Source: Eucommia ulmoides (Eukaryota > Streptophyta > Magnoliopsida > Garryales > Eucommiaceae). Taken from it: a DNA stretch of 64,000 nucleotides. The notes beneath the pieces were generated by a model. It did not search any database, was not told where the DNA came from, and worked only from the letters and a program-made list of their open reading frames with translations. This document shows, piece by piece, positions 20,576-32,764 of this stretch. The position numbers and the translations under genes were made by a program. Each line of letters starts with the position of its first letter. Position 1 is the stretch's first letter. The stretch is taken from NCBI GenBank assembly GCA_016647705.1, contig CM028333.1, positions 19,775,743-19,839,742 of the forward strand, written 5' to 3'.

Positions 20576-23084
20576 ACGTTGTCATCGGAATGTTGTTCGC
20601 AACCATCTCATCTCTGCTCAGTTCAAGGGAAGAAGATGAAGACGAATTACTGCAAGCGGAGATCTATATCCACCAGTGTTGGTACCGATACCGATGGGTG
20701 TAAGAAATAGAAAGAGTGAAAGTTTTTTTAGAAGAGGGGTTATTAATTAGTACATGAAGAAGAACCAACCGAACGACGCTCCGATCAGACCCAAAAGTAT
20801 TGTTGTTCAAGAAGAATTGGGTTAGGGTTCTGAAGATTAAAAAGGGCTTAGTTACATCCTCGCTTTTGGTTTTAATTTTAATTGTTTAGTTTTATTTTAC
20901 ATTTTTCCTTTTGAACATTTACAACTATTCAAATAATAGTGTGAATGTTCGCACTTGTAATCATTTTTAATACGGCTCTTTTTATTGTGTCGAAATATTG
21001 TGAACATTCACATCAGTTTCACAAAAGTATAAATATCCACACTGATAATCCTATTAAATCTAATGCATTACGAGTTTTTGTTTCATAATTTTGTGAACAT
21101 TTAGAACATTAACATGTCGTCAAAGATACCCCATTGATTTTAATATTGTTTGAGCGTGAATATTAGTAGTGTGAATATTTACACTAGCATAAATAGTATT
21201 GTGAATGTTCATATCATTTTAAAAAATAATAATTTGTACAATAGTATATGTAAATGGTTGACATTGTTGTTACTTATATGTAAATATTCACATTGTTACA
21301 TTTTGAACATTCAGAAGTCTATATTTTTTTTTTCAAAAATATACAATATTTATATAAAAATGAAGAGCGTGAGTTGTGTGTATATATATATCTATATATT
21401 TTAATTTTTTTGACATTGAAAATTTGCAAATTTGATTTTTATGATAGATGAACTTTCTAGTTTTATTTATATATGATTACAAATTTGTATTATGTAAATT
21501 AAAAAAAAATTATTGGGCAAACAATGGGGCTGTTTTCTAGAAAAAAAAAATGAGAATTAAAAAAATAATTTTGATAGTTGAATGTATTTTTAATAGTTTC
21601 TATCATTTTAGGTAACTAAATAATAAAAATCCCTAAATAAAGTTAATTTGAAAGGCCCCTAAACTTTGATGTTTGACTACCTTCCCTCCTACTTCTTTTT
21701 GCAAGTATTATATGGAATTTTAGCCACGTGCCGATTCAAATTTTCTCTCATGTGGCCTAACATTATCCCCTCTTCCACTCTTCTTCTTATCTCCCGACAC
21801 CTGTCTCTTATCTCCATTAGCCGGTCCTCGAATTTGTCAATTCTATGTTATCGTTTTCATAAATATTATGGTCATACCAAGTGCCAACTTTGTGGCATAT
21901 TATCTCTTACTTTTTCTTTTTAAAAAATAACCAAATTTATATTTTAATTTTTTTTAACTCTTGAAATAGCTTTTTTAAAACATAGAACAAGCATTATTTA
22001 TAAAAATTGATTAAAAAGATAACTTTTATAAAAAAAGTAATAATTATTGATAAAAATATTGTGACTTTACAAGTGGTTTTGTGGTTACAAATTTTCTTTT
22101 AAAAAAGTTAAAAGTCTTGAATCAAATGACTTTTCAAAAAATAATTACAAAATTTATAATAAGTTAAAAAAAAAAAAAAAAAAAAAAAGAGGCACCACAT
22201 ATGTGTGTTGGAGATAAGCACTATAAACAATTGTAGTTATTGTATTTTGTCTTTATTTTAGATGCAATAATCTCAAATAAATAAAAAATTAAACAGACAA
22301 TTTGGATAGTTTACATATATACATGGATTTATTATATTGCTGTTAAGATATCATGTATATTCAATTGAAATGTTTTATCTTTTAATGATGATTAAATGGA
22401 GCGAGATTGAAAACATTGTTATAATTGATATCCTAAATATTTCTAATAAACAGAATTATTAATTGATATTTATTATTCAGTTAGATTAACTTGTGGGATG
22501 GTTTCTCTATCTAGAATGGAAAATCTCATAACCATTAGTATGAGATATTAGAATAACCACAAAAGAACTTATTAAGAGTAACAATGGACTGAACGTGATT
22601 GTGCGTGATATTCTATAATAAAAATTTTATGTAATGTCAAAATAAAATATCAGAGTTGTGATTGTGCACGTGATATTTTGACTTGAGATATTGATTGTTT
22701 ATGTATATGTGTATGTATTTCTATAATTTGATAGTACCATATCAAGTGTCTTAGGCACAATTCTTAGAGTGTACTCATTTGGTAGAGTTAATCTTGCATA
22801 TAGACATTCGAGTATCCAAACAATGATTTGTCGTCCTTGGTAAAAATGATATATCTTAAGTGATTAGATAAGTCTTTTGCCAAAGTTGTGTGATGGTCAC
22901 AAATAGATTCTAATTGGTACCACTTTGCCAGTTCATTTATTCTTTGGCAACGAGACTCTAATTTTCTGTTTAGATTTGTCATAAGTATTTTTCTCTTAAA
23001 AAAATGTGATGTGAATGATCTAAGAATTGGTGATGTGAACACTTTTCTTTGGTAAGCGTCACTTGCATGCCAACCCACTACCAA
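20576..23084. other. AT-rich spacer with unclassified repeat-like sequence
   Basis: No convincing gene. An A-run (22168-22188) and many T-runs are present. The part at 22200-23080 reads like decayed retroelement leader DNA; an open minus-strand stretch (23084-22788) has no recognised domain. Confidence 0.4.
20935..21310. repeat. Degenerate GTGAATGTTCACA-type dyads
   Basis: Variants of GTGAATGTTCGCAC, GTGAACATTCACAT, GTGAATATTTACAC and GTAAATATTCACAT recur at irregular spacing. The core GTGAA-N-TTCAC is itself an inverted repeat. This could be a decayed minisatellite. Confidence 0.45.
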
Positions 23085-23330
23085 ATCATAGCCATATCAG
23101 TGCCAGCTAGCCGACGCATCAGCTACTGAATCGCGTCATCATTTATATTGCTATCCGTGTTAGTTGCCACGTCAGTTGTAATTGTGTTCAATTTGTGCCA
23201 CATTATCGACACGTCATTATTTGCCATGTTAGTAGAAACATGCGCACCTCTTTCATATCAACTGCCACATCAGAACCATCCCTTCATTGTGTTAGTTTTC
23301 CCGTCAGCGCACTTTCCGCCACGTCAGCCT
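23085..23330 (+). repeat. Irregular array of GCCACGTCAG-like motifs
   Basis: Short motifs close to TTGCCACGTCAG recur about nine times (for example near 23165, 23264 and 23319), 20-45 bp apart. The reverse complement CTGACGTGGC contains both TGACG and ACGTGGC, which are core sites for plant bZIP proteins. Whether this is regulatory or a decayed minisatellite cannot be told from sequence. Confidence 0.45.
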
Positions 23331-23503
23331 TAGTCAACGCTTCCAGTTAACCAATTCGATGATTCACATTTATTTACAGATTCACCACTTTTTGGACTCG
23401 TTCTTGGCTAATTTGAGCATTCTGAATCCATCTTTTGTCTCGGTTTACTCAAATTCAGATCATACAGTATAGTTCTCCTTATATTATTGATTTAGTTCAT
23501 CAT

Positions 23504-24181
23504 GATTTTTTGAGTGGTTCAAGAATTCATCAATCGACTCTTCATGATCATAGACCGATTCTTGGATATTTTAGTATACTGAATCCATATGTGGCCTCTA
23601 TTTTTTTAGATTCACATAATACAATATACTCTTTTTGTATATTCTTGATCCGATTCAACGACGATGTCTAAGGATTGTCCTTCACTGGTCATTCTTGATG
23701 CCAATGAGGGTTCAGATCTTGCCTCCACCATTGTTTCCATCTCTACTAGGGATATGATTTCACTATTCAAACATTTTCTCTTCAATCCGGTACAAACTTT
23801 TTTCCTGTTGTTTCACTTACTACAGACAATTCTTCTTAGTTGTGATTTTTTGAGTGGTTCAAGAATTTATCAATCGACTCTTCACGATCATAGACCGATT
23901 CCTGGATATTTCAATATGTTGAATCCATATGTGGCCTCTATTTTTCTAGATTCACATAGTACAATATACTTTTTTGTATATTGTTGATCCGATTTAGCAA
24001 CGATGTCTAAGGATTGTCCTTCCCTGGTCATTCTTAATGCCAATGAGGGTTCAGATCTTGCCTCCACCATTGTTTCCATCTCTACTGGGGATATGGTTTC
24101 ACTATTCAAACATTTTCTCTTCAATCCAGTATAAACTTTTCCTATGTCCTTTCACTTACTACAGACAATTCTTCTTAGTTT
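23504..24181 (+). repeat. 340-bp tandem duplication in copia-2
   Basis: The stretch from TTTTTTGAGTGGTTCAAGAA (about 23506) to CAGACAATTCTTCTTAGTT recurs 340 bp downstream. The copies are about 90 percent alike by eye. They lie just upstream of the protease-like HMTSDPNIF block. Both contain an ATTGTTTCCATCTCTACT segment. Confidence 0.85.
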
Positions 24182-25750
24182 TAATCATATGACTTCTGAT
24201 CCCAATATCTTCTCATCCAAACTATCTATTGTGATTTCTCCTACCATTCATACTGCTAATGGTTCTCATATACGTGTTAGCCATACTAGTCAAATTTTTA
24301 CTTTACATCTATCTATTTATGACACTTCTTTAATTCCAAAACTTACTTTAAATCTCTTATCTATTGGTCAACTCTGTGAATTGGGACGTGAAGTTATATT
24401 TTCTAATAATGGTTGTCGTGTGCAGGATACTCGGATAGGAAAAATTCTTGGAACTGTTCGTAAAACTATATGTCTATTTAAACTCTGTTGTTTGAACCTT
24501 CTACTTCAATCTCAACCACCACCACCCCATGTCCCTTTATCAACATGTGAAACCTTACCATCATCATCATCACTGTCACCATCAGACCCATAATTATTTT
24601 TTTCACCACCACCACCATCATCACCTGATTTATCTTTTCTCAGCCTTTGGCATTCCCGGTTGGGTTATGTAACCATCAGATGTATCTTCACTTTAGCCTC
24701 TAGTAGAAACTTAGGCCATGTCTTTACTAAGCATTTCTTTTGTTTTATAGGTCAACAATCTAAACAACACGCCTTACATTTTTCCACCAATGACTCAGTT
24801 TTTCATGCACCTTTTGATCTAGTATACTCTAATGTTTGGGGACCTTCACCTTTTTACCACAATGAATGGATCCAAATACTTTGTCATATTTGTCGATGAC
24901 TACTGTCGGTACATCTGGTTATATTTGTCGATGACTACTTTAGATTTGGCAACAACATGGAATATAAGGACTAGTCTTTCATTACCACCCTTCGAAAATA
25001 TGAAACACTTTTACATAGATCTTGCCCTGGAATTTCTGCCCAAAATGTTCGAGCTGAACGCCAATATCTACATATCCTAGACACTTTCCATGCACTACTC
25101 ATTTCATTCTCTTGTTTGTAGTAATTCTGGGGAGAAGTTACTTTCACTATGGTCTATTATATCAATTAGGTCCATTTACCTACCATCGATAAGCTTTGCC
25201 CTTATGAGAAGTTGTATGGAGTTTCTCTCAATTATAGTCTCTTAAAAGTCTTTGGGTGTGTTTGTTTTGTTTTCTTACAACCTCATGAATTTTCCAAACT
25301 TGAACCTCATGAACATTCCAAACTTGAACACTTTCACATAAATCTGGCCTCGACACTTCTGGCCAAAATAGTCGAGCTGAACATAAACATCTACACATCC
25401 TAAATACTGTCTATGTACTACTCATTTCATTCTCTTGTCTGGAGTGATCCTGGAGAGAAGTTACTTTCACTGTGGTCTATACTATCAATCAGGACCGTTT
25501 ACTTACCATTGGTAATCTTTGCCCTTACGAGAAGTTGTATGGAGTTTCTCCTAATTACAGTGTCTCAAAAGTCTTTGGGTGTGGCTACTTTGTTCTCTTA
25601 CAACCTCATGAACATTCCAAAATTGAACCTTGGGTTCGGGTCTATTGTTTCCCAGGGTATAGAATTGAACACAAAGGATATCGATTTTGGGATCTCATTT
25701 TTAATCATCTTCGTATTTCTCGTCATGTCATCTTCTGAGAACACAAGATG
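24182..25750 (+). pseudogene. copia-2 protease tail and integrase
   Basis: The open stretch reads HMTSDPNIFSSKLS, LIPKLTLNLLSIGQLCELGR and VIFSNNGCRVQDTRIGKILG, which is the protease to GAG-pre-integrase link. Then SLWHSRLGYVT-like and HALHFSTNDSVFHAPFDLVY followed by SNVWGPSP give the start of the integrase core. The remaining core is disrupted by a 322-bp duplication. The C-terminal part reads CPYEKLYGVSPNYSVSKVFG and HEHSKIEPWVRVYCFPGYRI, with HKGYRFWD. Confidence 0.8.
25001..25644 (+). repeat. 322-bp tandem duplication in copia-2 integrase
   Basis: Two consecutive copies each contain GAGAAGTTGTATGGAGTTTC (25206-25225 and 25529-25548) and CTCATTTCATTCTCTTG. They carry the same integrase segment. 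Together with the 340-bp one this is the second tandem duplication in this element. Confidence 0.85.
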
Positions 25751-26034
25751 TTTTCTTCCATATCCAAATTTCATTCGACATCTACCACCAATCATTTATA
25801 TTTCCTTAATCCATCCATATACTTCTTTCATGATTATCCTAACACAAATATAACTAAACCTCAAATAGATCGTCCAGCTACCCCATTGACCCGCACTGAT
25901 CTTCTTGCTCCATTTATGGATCCAGAACCCGACTTTCTTGAGTATATCCTAATGACTTCAAATGTTGCGCCAACTAAGCATGTCCCATAGAATCCTCATC
26001 GTTCCAGCAGGGTAACATAATATCTCCCATATCT

Positions 26035-27600
26035 TATTATTTTTCTACTATACTTAATTTGCATAAGTTTCCTTCCAGTAAGGAGGCCAATACTAATCCT
26101 GTTTGGCAAAAAGTAATGAATAAGAAACTTCATACCCTAGACAAAACTCAAATTTAAGAACTCTTTGAGCTCTCTCTTGGGAAACATATTATTGGATACA
26201 AGTGGATTTTCTAAATAAAAACACTTTCTGATGGTTGCGTTGAACGCTGTAAAGCTCGATTTGTTACAAAAGGATTTACTTAGGAATATGACATTGATTA
26301 CGAAGAGACATTTACTCTTATAGTTAGACTTACATCTATCCGTAGTCTTATTGTCGTCGTTGTCATTCGCTAATATTCCATCTTTCAGATGGATGTAAAG
26401 AATTCTTTCCTTAACAACGATCTCCTTAAGGCAGTGCATATGCATCCCCATCCTAGCCTAGCTACTCCTCAACACAAAAGTTTGTCGCCTTCGTCGTGCC
26501 CCAATATGGTCTTAAGCAAGCTCCACATGTTTTGTTTGCAAAATTCAACATCACCATCTACCAGTTCGGGTTCACATCCAGCTCTCATGATTCTGTTATG
26601 TTCATTTTCCGAACTAACAACAGAATTATCCTCCTGCTATTGTATGTGGACACATGATCATTACTAGAGATGATTTATGTGGAATCTCTGAAGTTAAAAA
26701 AATTCTTGATGGTTAATTCGAGATGAAAGACCTTAGCCTGCTTATTTATTTTCTTGGTATTGAAGTTTTAACTAGTTCAGATGGATACTTTCTATCTTAG
26801 GTCAAATATGCATCTAATCTTCTTTCTAAGACTGGCAACACTGACTTTATCATTGCCAACACTGACTTCACCATTGCCAATATTCCTCCAGAAATGAATA
26901 TCAGACTTACTCTACTAGATGGTTCTTCTCTCTCGGACGTCACTCTCTATCACCAACTAGTTGAAAGTTTTGTATATCTCACAATTAGTCACCCGTACAT
27001 CGCCTATGTCATCCATCAAGTCAGTCGTTCTTGTCCGCTCCTCGAACTACTCATTACTCGTTTGTTTTTTGCATTCTTCGATATGTTATAAGCACTTTAT
27101 TCCAAGATTTTATTTTTTTGCCCACTCTGTTCTCACCTTACAGACTTATTCTGATGTCGGTTGGGCCGGAAATCCCACTGACAAACGTTTGTCTACTAGT
27201 TATTGTTTCTCTAGGGAAACTCCCTAATTTCCTGGCGTGGTGACAAATAAATTGTGATTTTTCGCTCTAACACTGAAGCTAAATACCATACCATTGCTGA
27301 TACAACACAAGAATTACTTTGGTTTCATTTACTTCTAGCTAAAATCGAAGTTTCCTCCCCTATTGCCACTATTCTATATTGTGACAATATAAGTGCTATT
27401 TAGATCACCCATAATAACGTTTGTCACGAGTGTACACAACACAACGAGATTGATTATCACTTCATCTGTAACAACATGCTCCAAAATACTGTTAGACTTC
27501 CCTTCATCAGTTCAACCGATTAGACAACAAATATTTTTATCAAAATTTATTCATCCAGACGCTTTCACACTCTGATTTCCAAACTCAAATTCACGTCTGA
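26035..27600 (+). pseudogene. copia-2 reverse transcriptase and RNase H
   Basis: Starting near LHKFPSSKEANTNPVWQKVM, frames can be followed through GKHIIGYKWIF, CKARFVTKGFT, DIDYEETFT and FQMDVKNSFLN. Motifs after that are broken: the YVDD box is not intact (CYCMWTHDHY-like sequence near 26640). The Copia RNase H shows as DVGWAGNPTDKRLSTSYCFS near 27150. Stops interrupt nearly every 30-60 codons. Confidence 0.8.
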
Positions 27601-27622
27601 TTTACTGTCTTGAGATTGAGGG

Positions 27623-27740
27623 TGATGTTAGTATATGTATATGGGTCTTAACCCACTAGGTTAACCATCCTATCTTTTACACATATTAATACAATCTCTC
27701 ATATTCTCTCTCAATATTCCGCCTCACAATTATTCTTACA
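27623..27740 (+). repeat. Short 3' LTR candidate of copia-2
   Basis: After GATTGAGGG the sequence starts TGATGTTAGTATATG and runs to about TTATTCTTACA, some 115 bp. The copia-2 5' LTR was not found, so the ends are provisional. Confidence 0.45.
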
Positions 27741-28495
27741 ATATTCATATGATTGAGATATAGATTTCGACCCTATTGACGACTCATTAGTTTTTTCGGG
27801 TCCACAGAGACAATGATATTGAATTATACGATATTTACAACTAAGAGTTTTTTAATTAAATTCATATCAACTAGATATAATTGTTACATATTGGTAGACA
27901 TTAACCATAATTAGTTGAATGCAGTACATGAATAGTTATTCTAATGCAACAAATTCAAATACATTTAATTATTTAATTAATGAATAAAATAATTAATTAA
28001 TTTTTATAATCTAACTTTTGATAAGCATTTAATGGTTGACACAAAATAGAGAAATTGAGGTCCTAATGATCTTTGGAACGAAATGTCGACCAACTAAAAA
28101 AGGTTCAATCATTTAGCCTTTCAAGGGTACATAGCAGCCACAAGAGGGGTCCTAGTCATCCCCCTAAACCACGATCGAAAGATACACCCCTTTGACCCTT
28201 CCTTAATTCTCAAAATAATTAGTGGAATTTGAATGAGTACCATTAAAATCAACAGATCTTTCCATAGATACCATTAGAGTTTTGCTGTCAAAATTTTGAA
28301 CTCATATATAAAGGTGGTGCTCGGTAGATTTACGGATCTAAAGAATATGTAATGCCGTGAGATTATCAGTTAGCTGTTCAAGCACGCTTCAAAAGTAATT
28401 AATTTATTCAACCAAAATAATTAGATTTATTATTATATATAGTATACCAAATATTAGTTTAGGGCTTAGAAAATTAAATTGTGAAGAAGAAAAAT
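27741..28495. other. LTR-like remnant, unclassified
   Basis: The phrase CGGGTCCACAGAGACAATGA near 27799, read on the minus strand, resembles the U5 part of an LTR (a 'sequence around tGTGGACCCG'). The remainder is AT-rich with no gene. Confidence 0.35.
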
Positions 28496-28498
28496 TTA

Positions 28499-29028
28499 GG
28501 TGGCGTTTGGTAACCGTTTCTGTTCCCATCCTAGCAGTAGGATGAGAATGGGATGAGATGAGAATTTTGTTTTCTTCTTGGGGGTAGAATCGCGTTTGGT
28601 AATGATAATTTATTTTATTTTATTTTATTTTAGGAACAGAATTGCGTTTGGTAACGATTTTATCCTAAAACCATTTTTATTTTTATTTTGAGATTTTTTT
28701 TTTGTTTTGGCCGGACGGCAGCGGCGGTAGCGGCCGGACGGTGACCAGAGGATGGGTGACGGTGGCCGGATAGCTGGCGGCGCCGGACGTTGCCGGACGG
28801 TGACCGGCGGATGAACAATGGTTGTGGTTTTGGGAATGGGACGTGAATAATGAGAAATAACTTTTTTTTTATTTCTCATTTCTTAAGAAAAAAGTAAGTA
28901 CAATTTTCAAATAAAAATGGAATGGGAACGGGGACAAAAATTACTAAACTCTATTTCCAAACAGAAATCCCAAAAATCTGGGAATGGGATGCGAATTTTT
29001 GGGATGGAAACGATTACCAAACGGAGCC
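28499..29028. mobile_element. PIF/Harbinger-type MITE
   Basis: The 530-bp element begins GGTGGCGTTTGGTAACCGTT and ends with the near reverse complement of GGCTCCGTTTGGTAATCG. A TTA triplet flanks both ends (28496-28498 and 29029-29031), the target preference of PIF/Harbinger elements. The subterminal GCGTTTGGTAA phrase recurs internally twice (near 28591 and 28643). The middle holds a GC-rich block of GGCCGGACGGTGACC repeats near 28710-28815, quite unlike the AT-rich neighbourhood. There is no transposase. Confidence 0.75.
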
Positions 29029-29031
29029 TTA

Positions 29032-29616
29032 CTGTCATACTTAGTAATTTCTTTCAATTTTTCTTTTTAATATATCCATGAGTGTCCACATAGGACGTAA
29101 GACTAATCTCGTTCAGGTTTACGTAATTGTCTTTTATAATAAATATTTTTTTGCAGATTCAAACTCTTGACGTTACAGAGGTTGATAAATGTTTAGTAAT
29201 TTTTATTTCATTTAAATAAAAATTTGGAAAAACAAAGTTTGTTCTATCTTTTTAGTTAAGAGATCGCCAGAGGTTCCATTTCTTTAAAATATTATTTTTT
29301 AAGAACTATTTAAAAATTTAAAAAATTATTTGAATAATCCTTTACAAAGTTATATGTATGAGGAGCGTGAAAGAATTTCTTTTTTAGTTATTGGCTGCTA
29401 TTTAAACCTAAGATGAGACCGGTTGATGCGACATGCGTTCACCCACTGTATTTACAAATATAATCAGTAATGGCTGAATATTCCCAAACAATTCCAGGCG
29501 TTTCTGAATAAAAAAATGGAACCCATCAAAGGGGACATCCACTACCAGCAGCCAGCCACAGATAAGATAAGATAAAGCATCCATAATAATAATAAATAAC
29601 ATTTAAAAATAAAAAC
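29032..29616. other. AT-rich spacer
   Basis: No gene or structured repeat recognised. Confidence 0.5.
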
Positions 29617-30126
29617 GGTAAATTGTCCTCTATTCCTTTTATTTTATTTTTTATTATTATGTTGTCTATCTTTTACTTTTTGAACAAAATAAAAAAATAA
29701 TTTTTTTTTTTCATTTAAATTAATCAAAATAAATTTTTTATCAGAATTTTAGATAAAATAAACCAAATTATCTCTTTATTTTAATTTAAAAAATAAATAA
29801 AATTAAGATATTTATTTATTCTGCCTTTTACCCTTTTTATTTTGTCTATCTTCTTCTGAACAAAGTGAAAATTTAATTATTTTTTTCTATTTAAATTAAT
29901 GCTTCAATTGATCGAAATAAATTTTCTAATAGATTTTTGGATAAAATAAACCAAATTATCCCATTATTTTAATTTTAATTTATTTTTTTAATTGTATATG
30001 ATAAAAAACTTAAAATTAAGATAAATAGACAATTTTATTTATTTCATTTAAAAATTAATTGAAAATTTTAATTACATCTATTTTATTAATTTAAATAAAA
30101 AAATTAATTGTGCATTTTGTTCAAAA

Positions 30127-30165
<39 letters not shown>

Positions 30166-30244
30166 AAAGAAAGAAGGTGTATTTAAAGTGAAGGAAAATA
30201 AAATAATAATCAGACAAATTAGACAGCATAAAAGGTAATTTACC
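29617..30244. mobile_element. MITE-like inverted-repeat element with A-run
   Basis: The left end GGTAAATTGTCCTCTATTCC and the right end, whose reverse complement is GGTAAATTACCTTTTATGC, are inverted copies. Inside, a segment of about 180 bp is duplicated (29640-29815 and 29825-29995, both with GATAAAATAAACCAAATTAT). A run of 33 A lies at 30131-30163. Flanks are AAAAAC and AAAAAG, too simple to prove a target duplication. Confidence 0.5.
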
Positions 30245-32764
30245 AAAAAGAAATAAAAAAAGATGAGATGAAGTGAGGGATGAAAAGGGAAGTAGGGACG
30301 TTTAAGTAGGGTCAAAACGTCCCTTATCCTCACAATTCACACCCACCACCAACGGTTATTAATAAATATCGGGAGACAAAGCAATCGGAAACAAATTACA
30401 TTCTTTGCCCCAAAGTATGAGGTGATTGTCTATATTGACCTTCAAGTTCACCAAATTACACATTTGATCCTTTAAGTTTTTTTGCATTTGTTTCAATTCC
30501 AAAAAGTAAAAATATTGTTAATGATTTTGCACGAAAAATAGATTGTGCTCAACACGTAGTCTTTTAATAGAAATATTTTTATTATTTTATCACTCTATCA
30601 AATCTAAAACGTTTTCTCCTTGTAACGATTTAATCTTTTTTCTCTTATTTTTCGAAGAAGAGAGAAAAATAAAATGATTAAAAATAATTTAGACTTTGTG
30701 CAGTGATGCAATGATTAAAATATCTTTATTATAAGACTATGTACTGAGCATAACTATTTTTTTTATTAAAAATTATAACGTGTCTTATTTTATGAGATTG
30801 AAATAAATATAAAATTTGAAGGACTAAAGTATGATTCGACAAATTTTAGGGTTCATATAATATTCTTTATATTTCAAGGACCAAAAGTACAAGCAAGAGG
30901 GAGAGAGAGACAAAAAAATCTTTCCCCAAAACTCAGAGAATATGCCATTTGGACGGTGGAGAATCACGCTTTTCCTCCACCATTCATTTCCATTTTTCTT
31001 TTTTCTTTTTTAATTAAAAAAAATAATCATATTATTAAATATTTTTCATATTGGATTTTTGTAGAATTTCCTCAACTATATTCCACTAATAAGCAAGCAT
31101 TTTCCAAACCAATCACGCAACTTTCAACGTCAAAAAATCAGATAATAAAGTCTTAACTTACTTTGAGTTTTAATCCTCTGTTTTCTGCTTCAAGCCATTG
31201 TTCATGCTCCTTCACTAGCTAGGTTTCCAATTGGAATATAACAAAAATTATGTACAACAAGGTAATGCATAGAAAACATGGTTTTAGTTTCTTGTTTGTC
31301 ACCTTTTGACCAAAAATACAAAACCAAATATCTCAAGGATAAAATCTATTTAATAAGAGGCCAAATCAGACATTTGATTGAGAAGACATTTGATTAGGAA
31401 GGTTCAAAGTGGCTCCATCGTCACATATAGGTATTTAGAATTCAGAATTTTGAGATCATTTTGAATAAATAATTTTTTGATAAAATAACAATTCGGAGAA
31501 GTTAATCTAATTTGTTTAGACCCTCTCTATTTAGTTATAGAATATGAAAAATTTATTTTTACATAAATCTCAATTATTTCTAATTAATGTCTCGAATTTA
31601 GTAAAATATAAGAGTAATGAATTGTTATTCAATTGATTAAACGCTCCTTCTTTATATAGCAGAATATCCTTTCTTGGTTATGTCAAGGCCTTATGCTCAG
31701 GTTTCACTTGCTCATCATCAATAATAAGCATTGTACTCGATTTTCTCCTGAGAAACCGAAGAAGATCCACAGGTTCTAGAGTTGAGCTCAGTCTCATATG
31801 CTTGACATGTGAATTTTATTTTCTTCTTTTTCTGATGTTACGGTAAGATATGTCCGGATCAGTAGACGCGCATCTCAACTAATCACCTAACCTGAAGGGA
31901 CACACTCCCCCACATCGCCCAAGTGCATTCAAAACTAAATTCAAGATTTAATTCCTGAAGTGTTCTTTATTCAATATATATATATTTTATGTAAATTAGA
32001 AGAGACTTGTATTATTTTTTTATTTTTTTGTCAAAATTTTCTATTCTAATTATTGGAATTTGTGAAAATAAATTCAATCCGTTAAATTAAATTGGACTTT
32101 ATACATGCTTAAAAAAAATAAAAAAAATAAACATAAAAATAAAAATAAAAAAGAACAACCCACATATTTTGCAAACTAAACTGTACAAGAATTTAACCAA
32201 AACAAAATTGTAATACAATTTATTTATTTTTATTTTATTTTTAAGGAATATTGATTCATATTATTGAAAATGCAGAATTTAAAGTAAGTTGTAACATTCA
32301 ATTTTATAATTTACTTCATACAAATACAAATATTTTTTAGGCAACTGAAATATTTTTTAGGAAAATTTTGGTGAAAGATCCCATTTCATAAAATTATCAC
32401 TCCGTGGGGTTCTGTAACAGTGATTTTTTAACACATAACATAATTTTTAAAAAGTAATTTTTTGAGTTTTGAGACATTTGAACAAGATTTCTTATTTTAT
32501 TATTTTTTTTAATAGAAAGATTGTACTAGATTTTCGATAAACATTTCGTTCATAAAATGCCATGTGTCCATTAAAAATATAAAGCTTCTACATGTCAAAT
32601 TTTTATGGAATGTGGTACAGAAACTACATAAACAGGGTGACTCAAACCTCCATCAATTTTTAAAAACTTATATTTTTATCATTTTATTTCCTAAAAGAAT
32701 AATCGAAACCATTAAAATTTATATATAATTTATATAATTTTTTAATAAATCTTATTTTGAAAAA
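30245..32764. other. AT-rich spacer upstream of the TRIM and MYB gene
   Basis: No coding region recognised in about 2.5 kb. There are many A/T runs, and some text near 31680-31930 has more balanced composition but no open frame of note. Distal regulatory DNA for the MYB gene could lie here but nothing specific can be pointed to. Confidence 0.45.

Larger units (their letters stand above)
23331..27740 (+). mobile_element. Decayed Ty1/copia retrotransposon (copia-2)
   Basis: Protease, integrase, reverse transcriptase and RNase H follow in copia order on the plus strand, and a polypurine-like GATTGAGGG at 27614-27622 precedes a short 3' LTR candidate. Gag is not recognisable. Two segments are duplicated in tandem (340 bp and 322 bp). 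Stops are frequent in every domain. The residues differ from copia-1 throughout, so it is a different lineage, perhaps Ale/Retrofit-like, but that is only an impression. Confidence 0.8.

Noticed and set aside
28625-28879. Pro/Arg-rich minus-strand open frame
   Set aside because: It is a translation of the GC-rich core of the Harbinger-type MITE.
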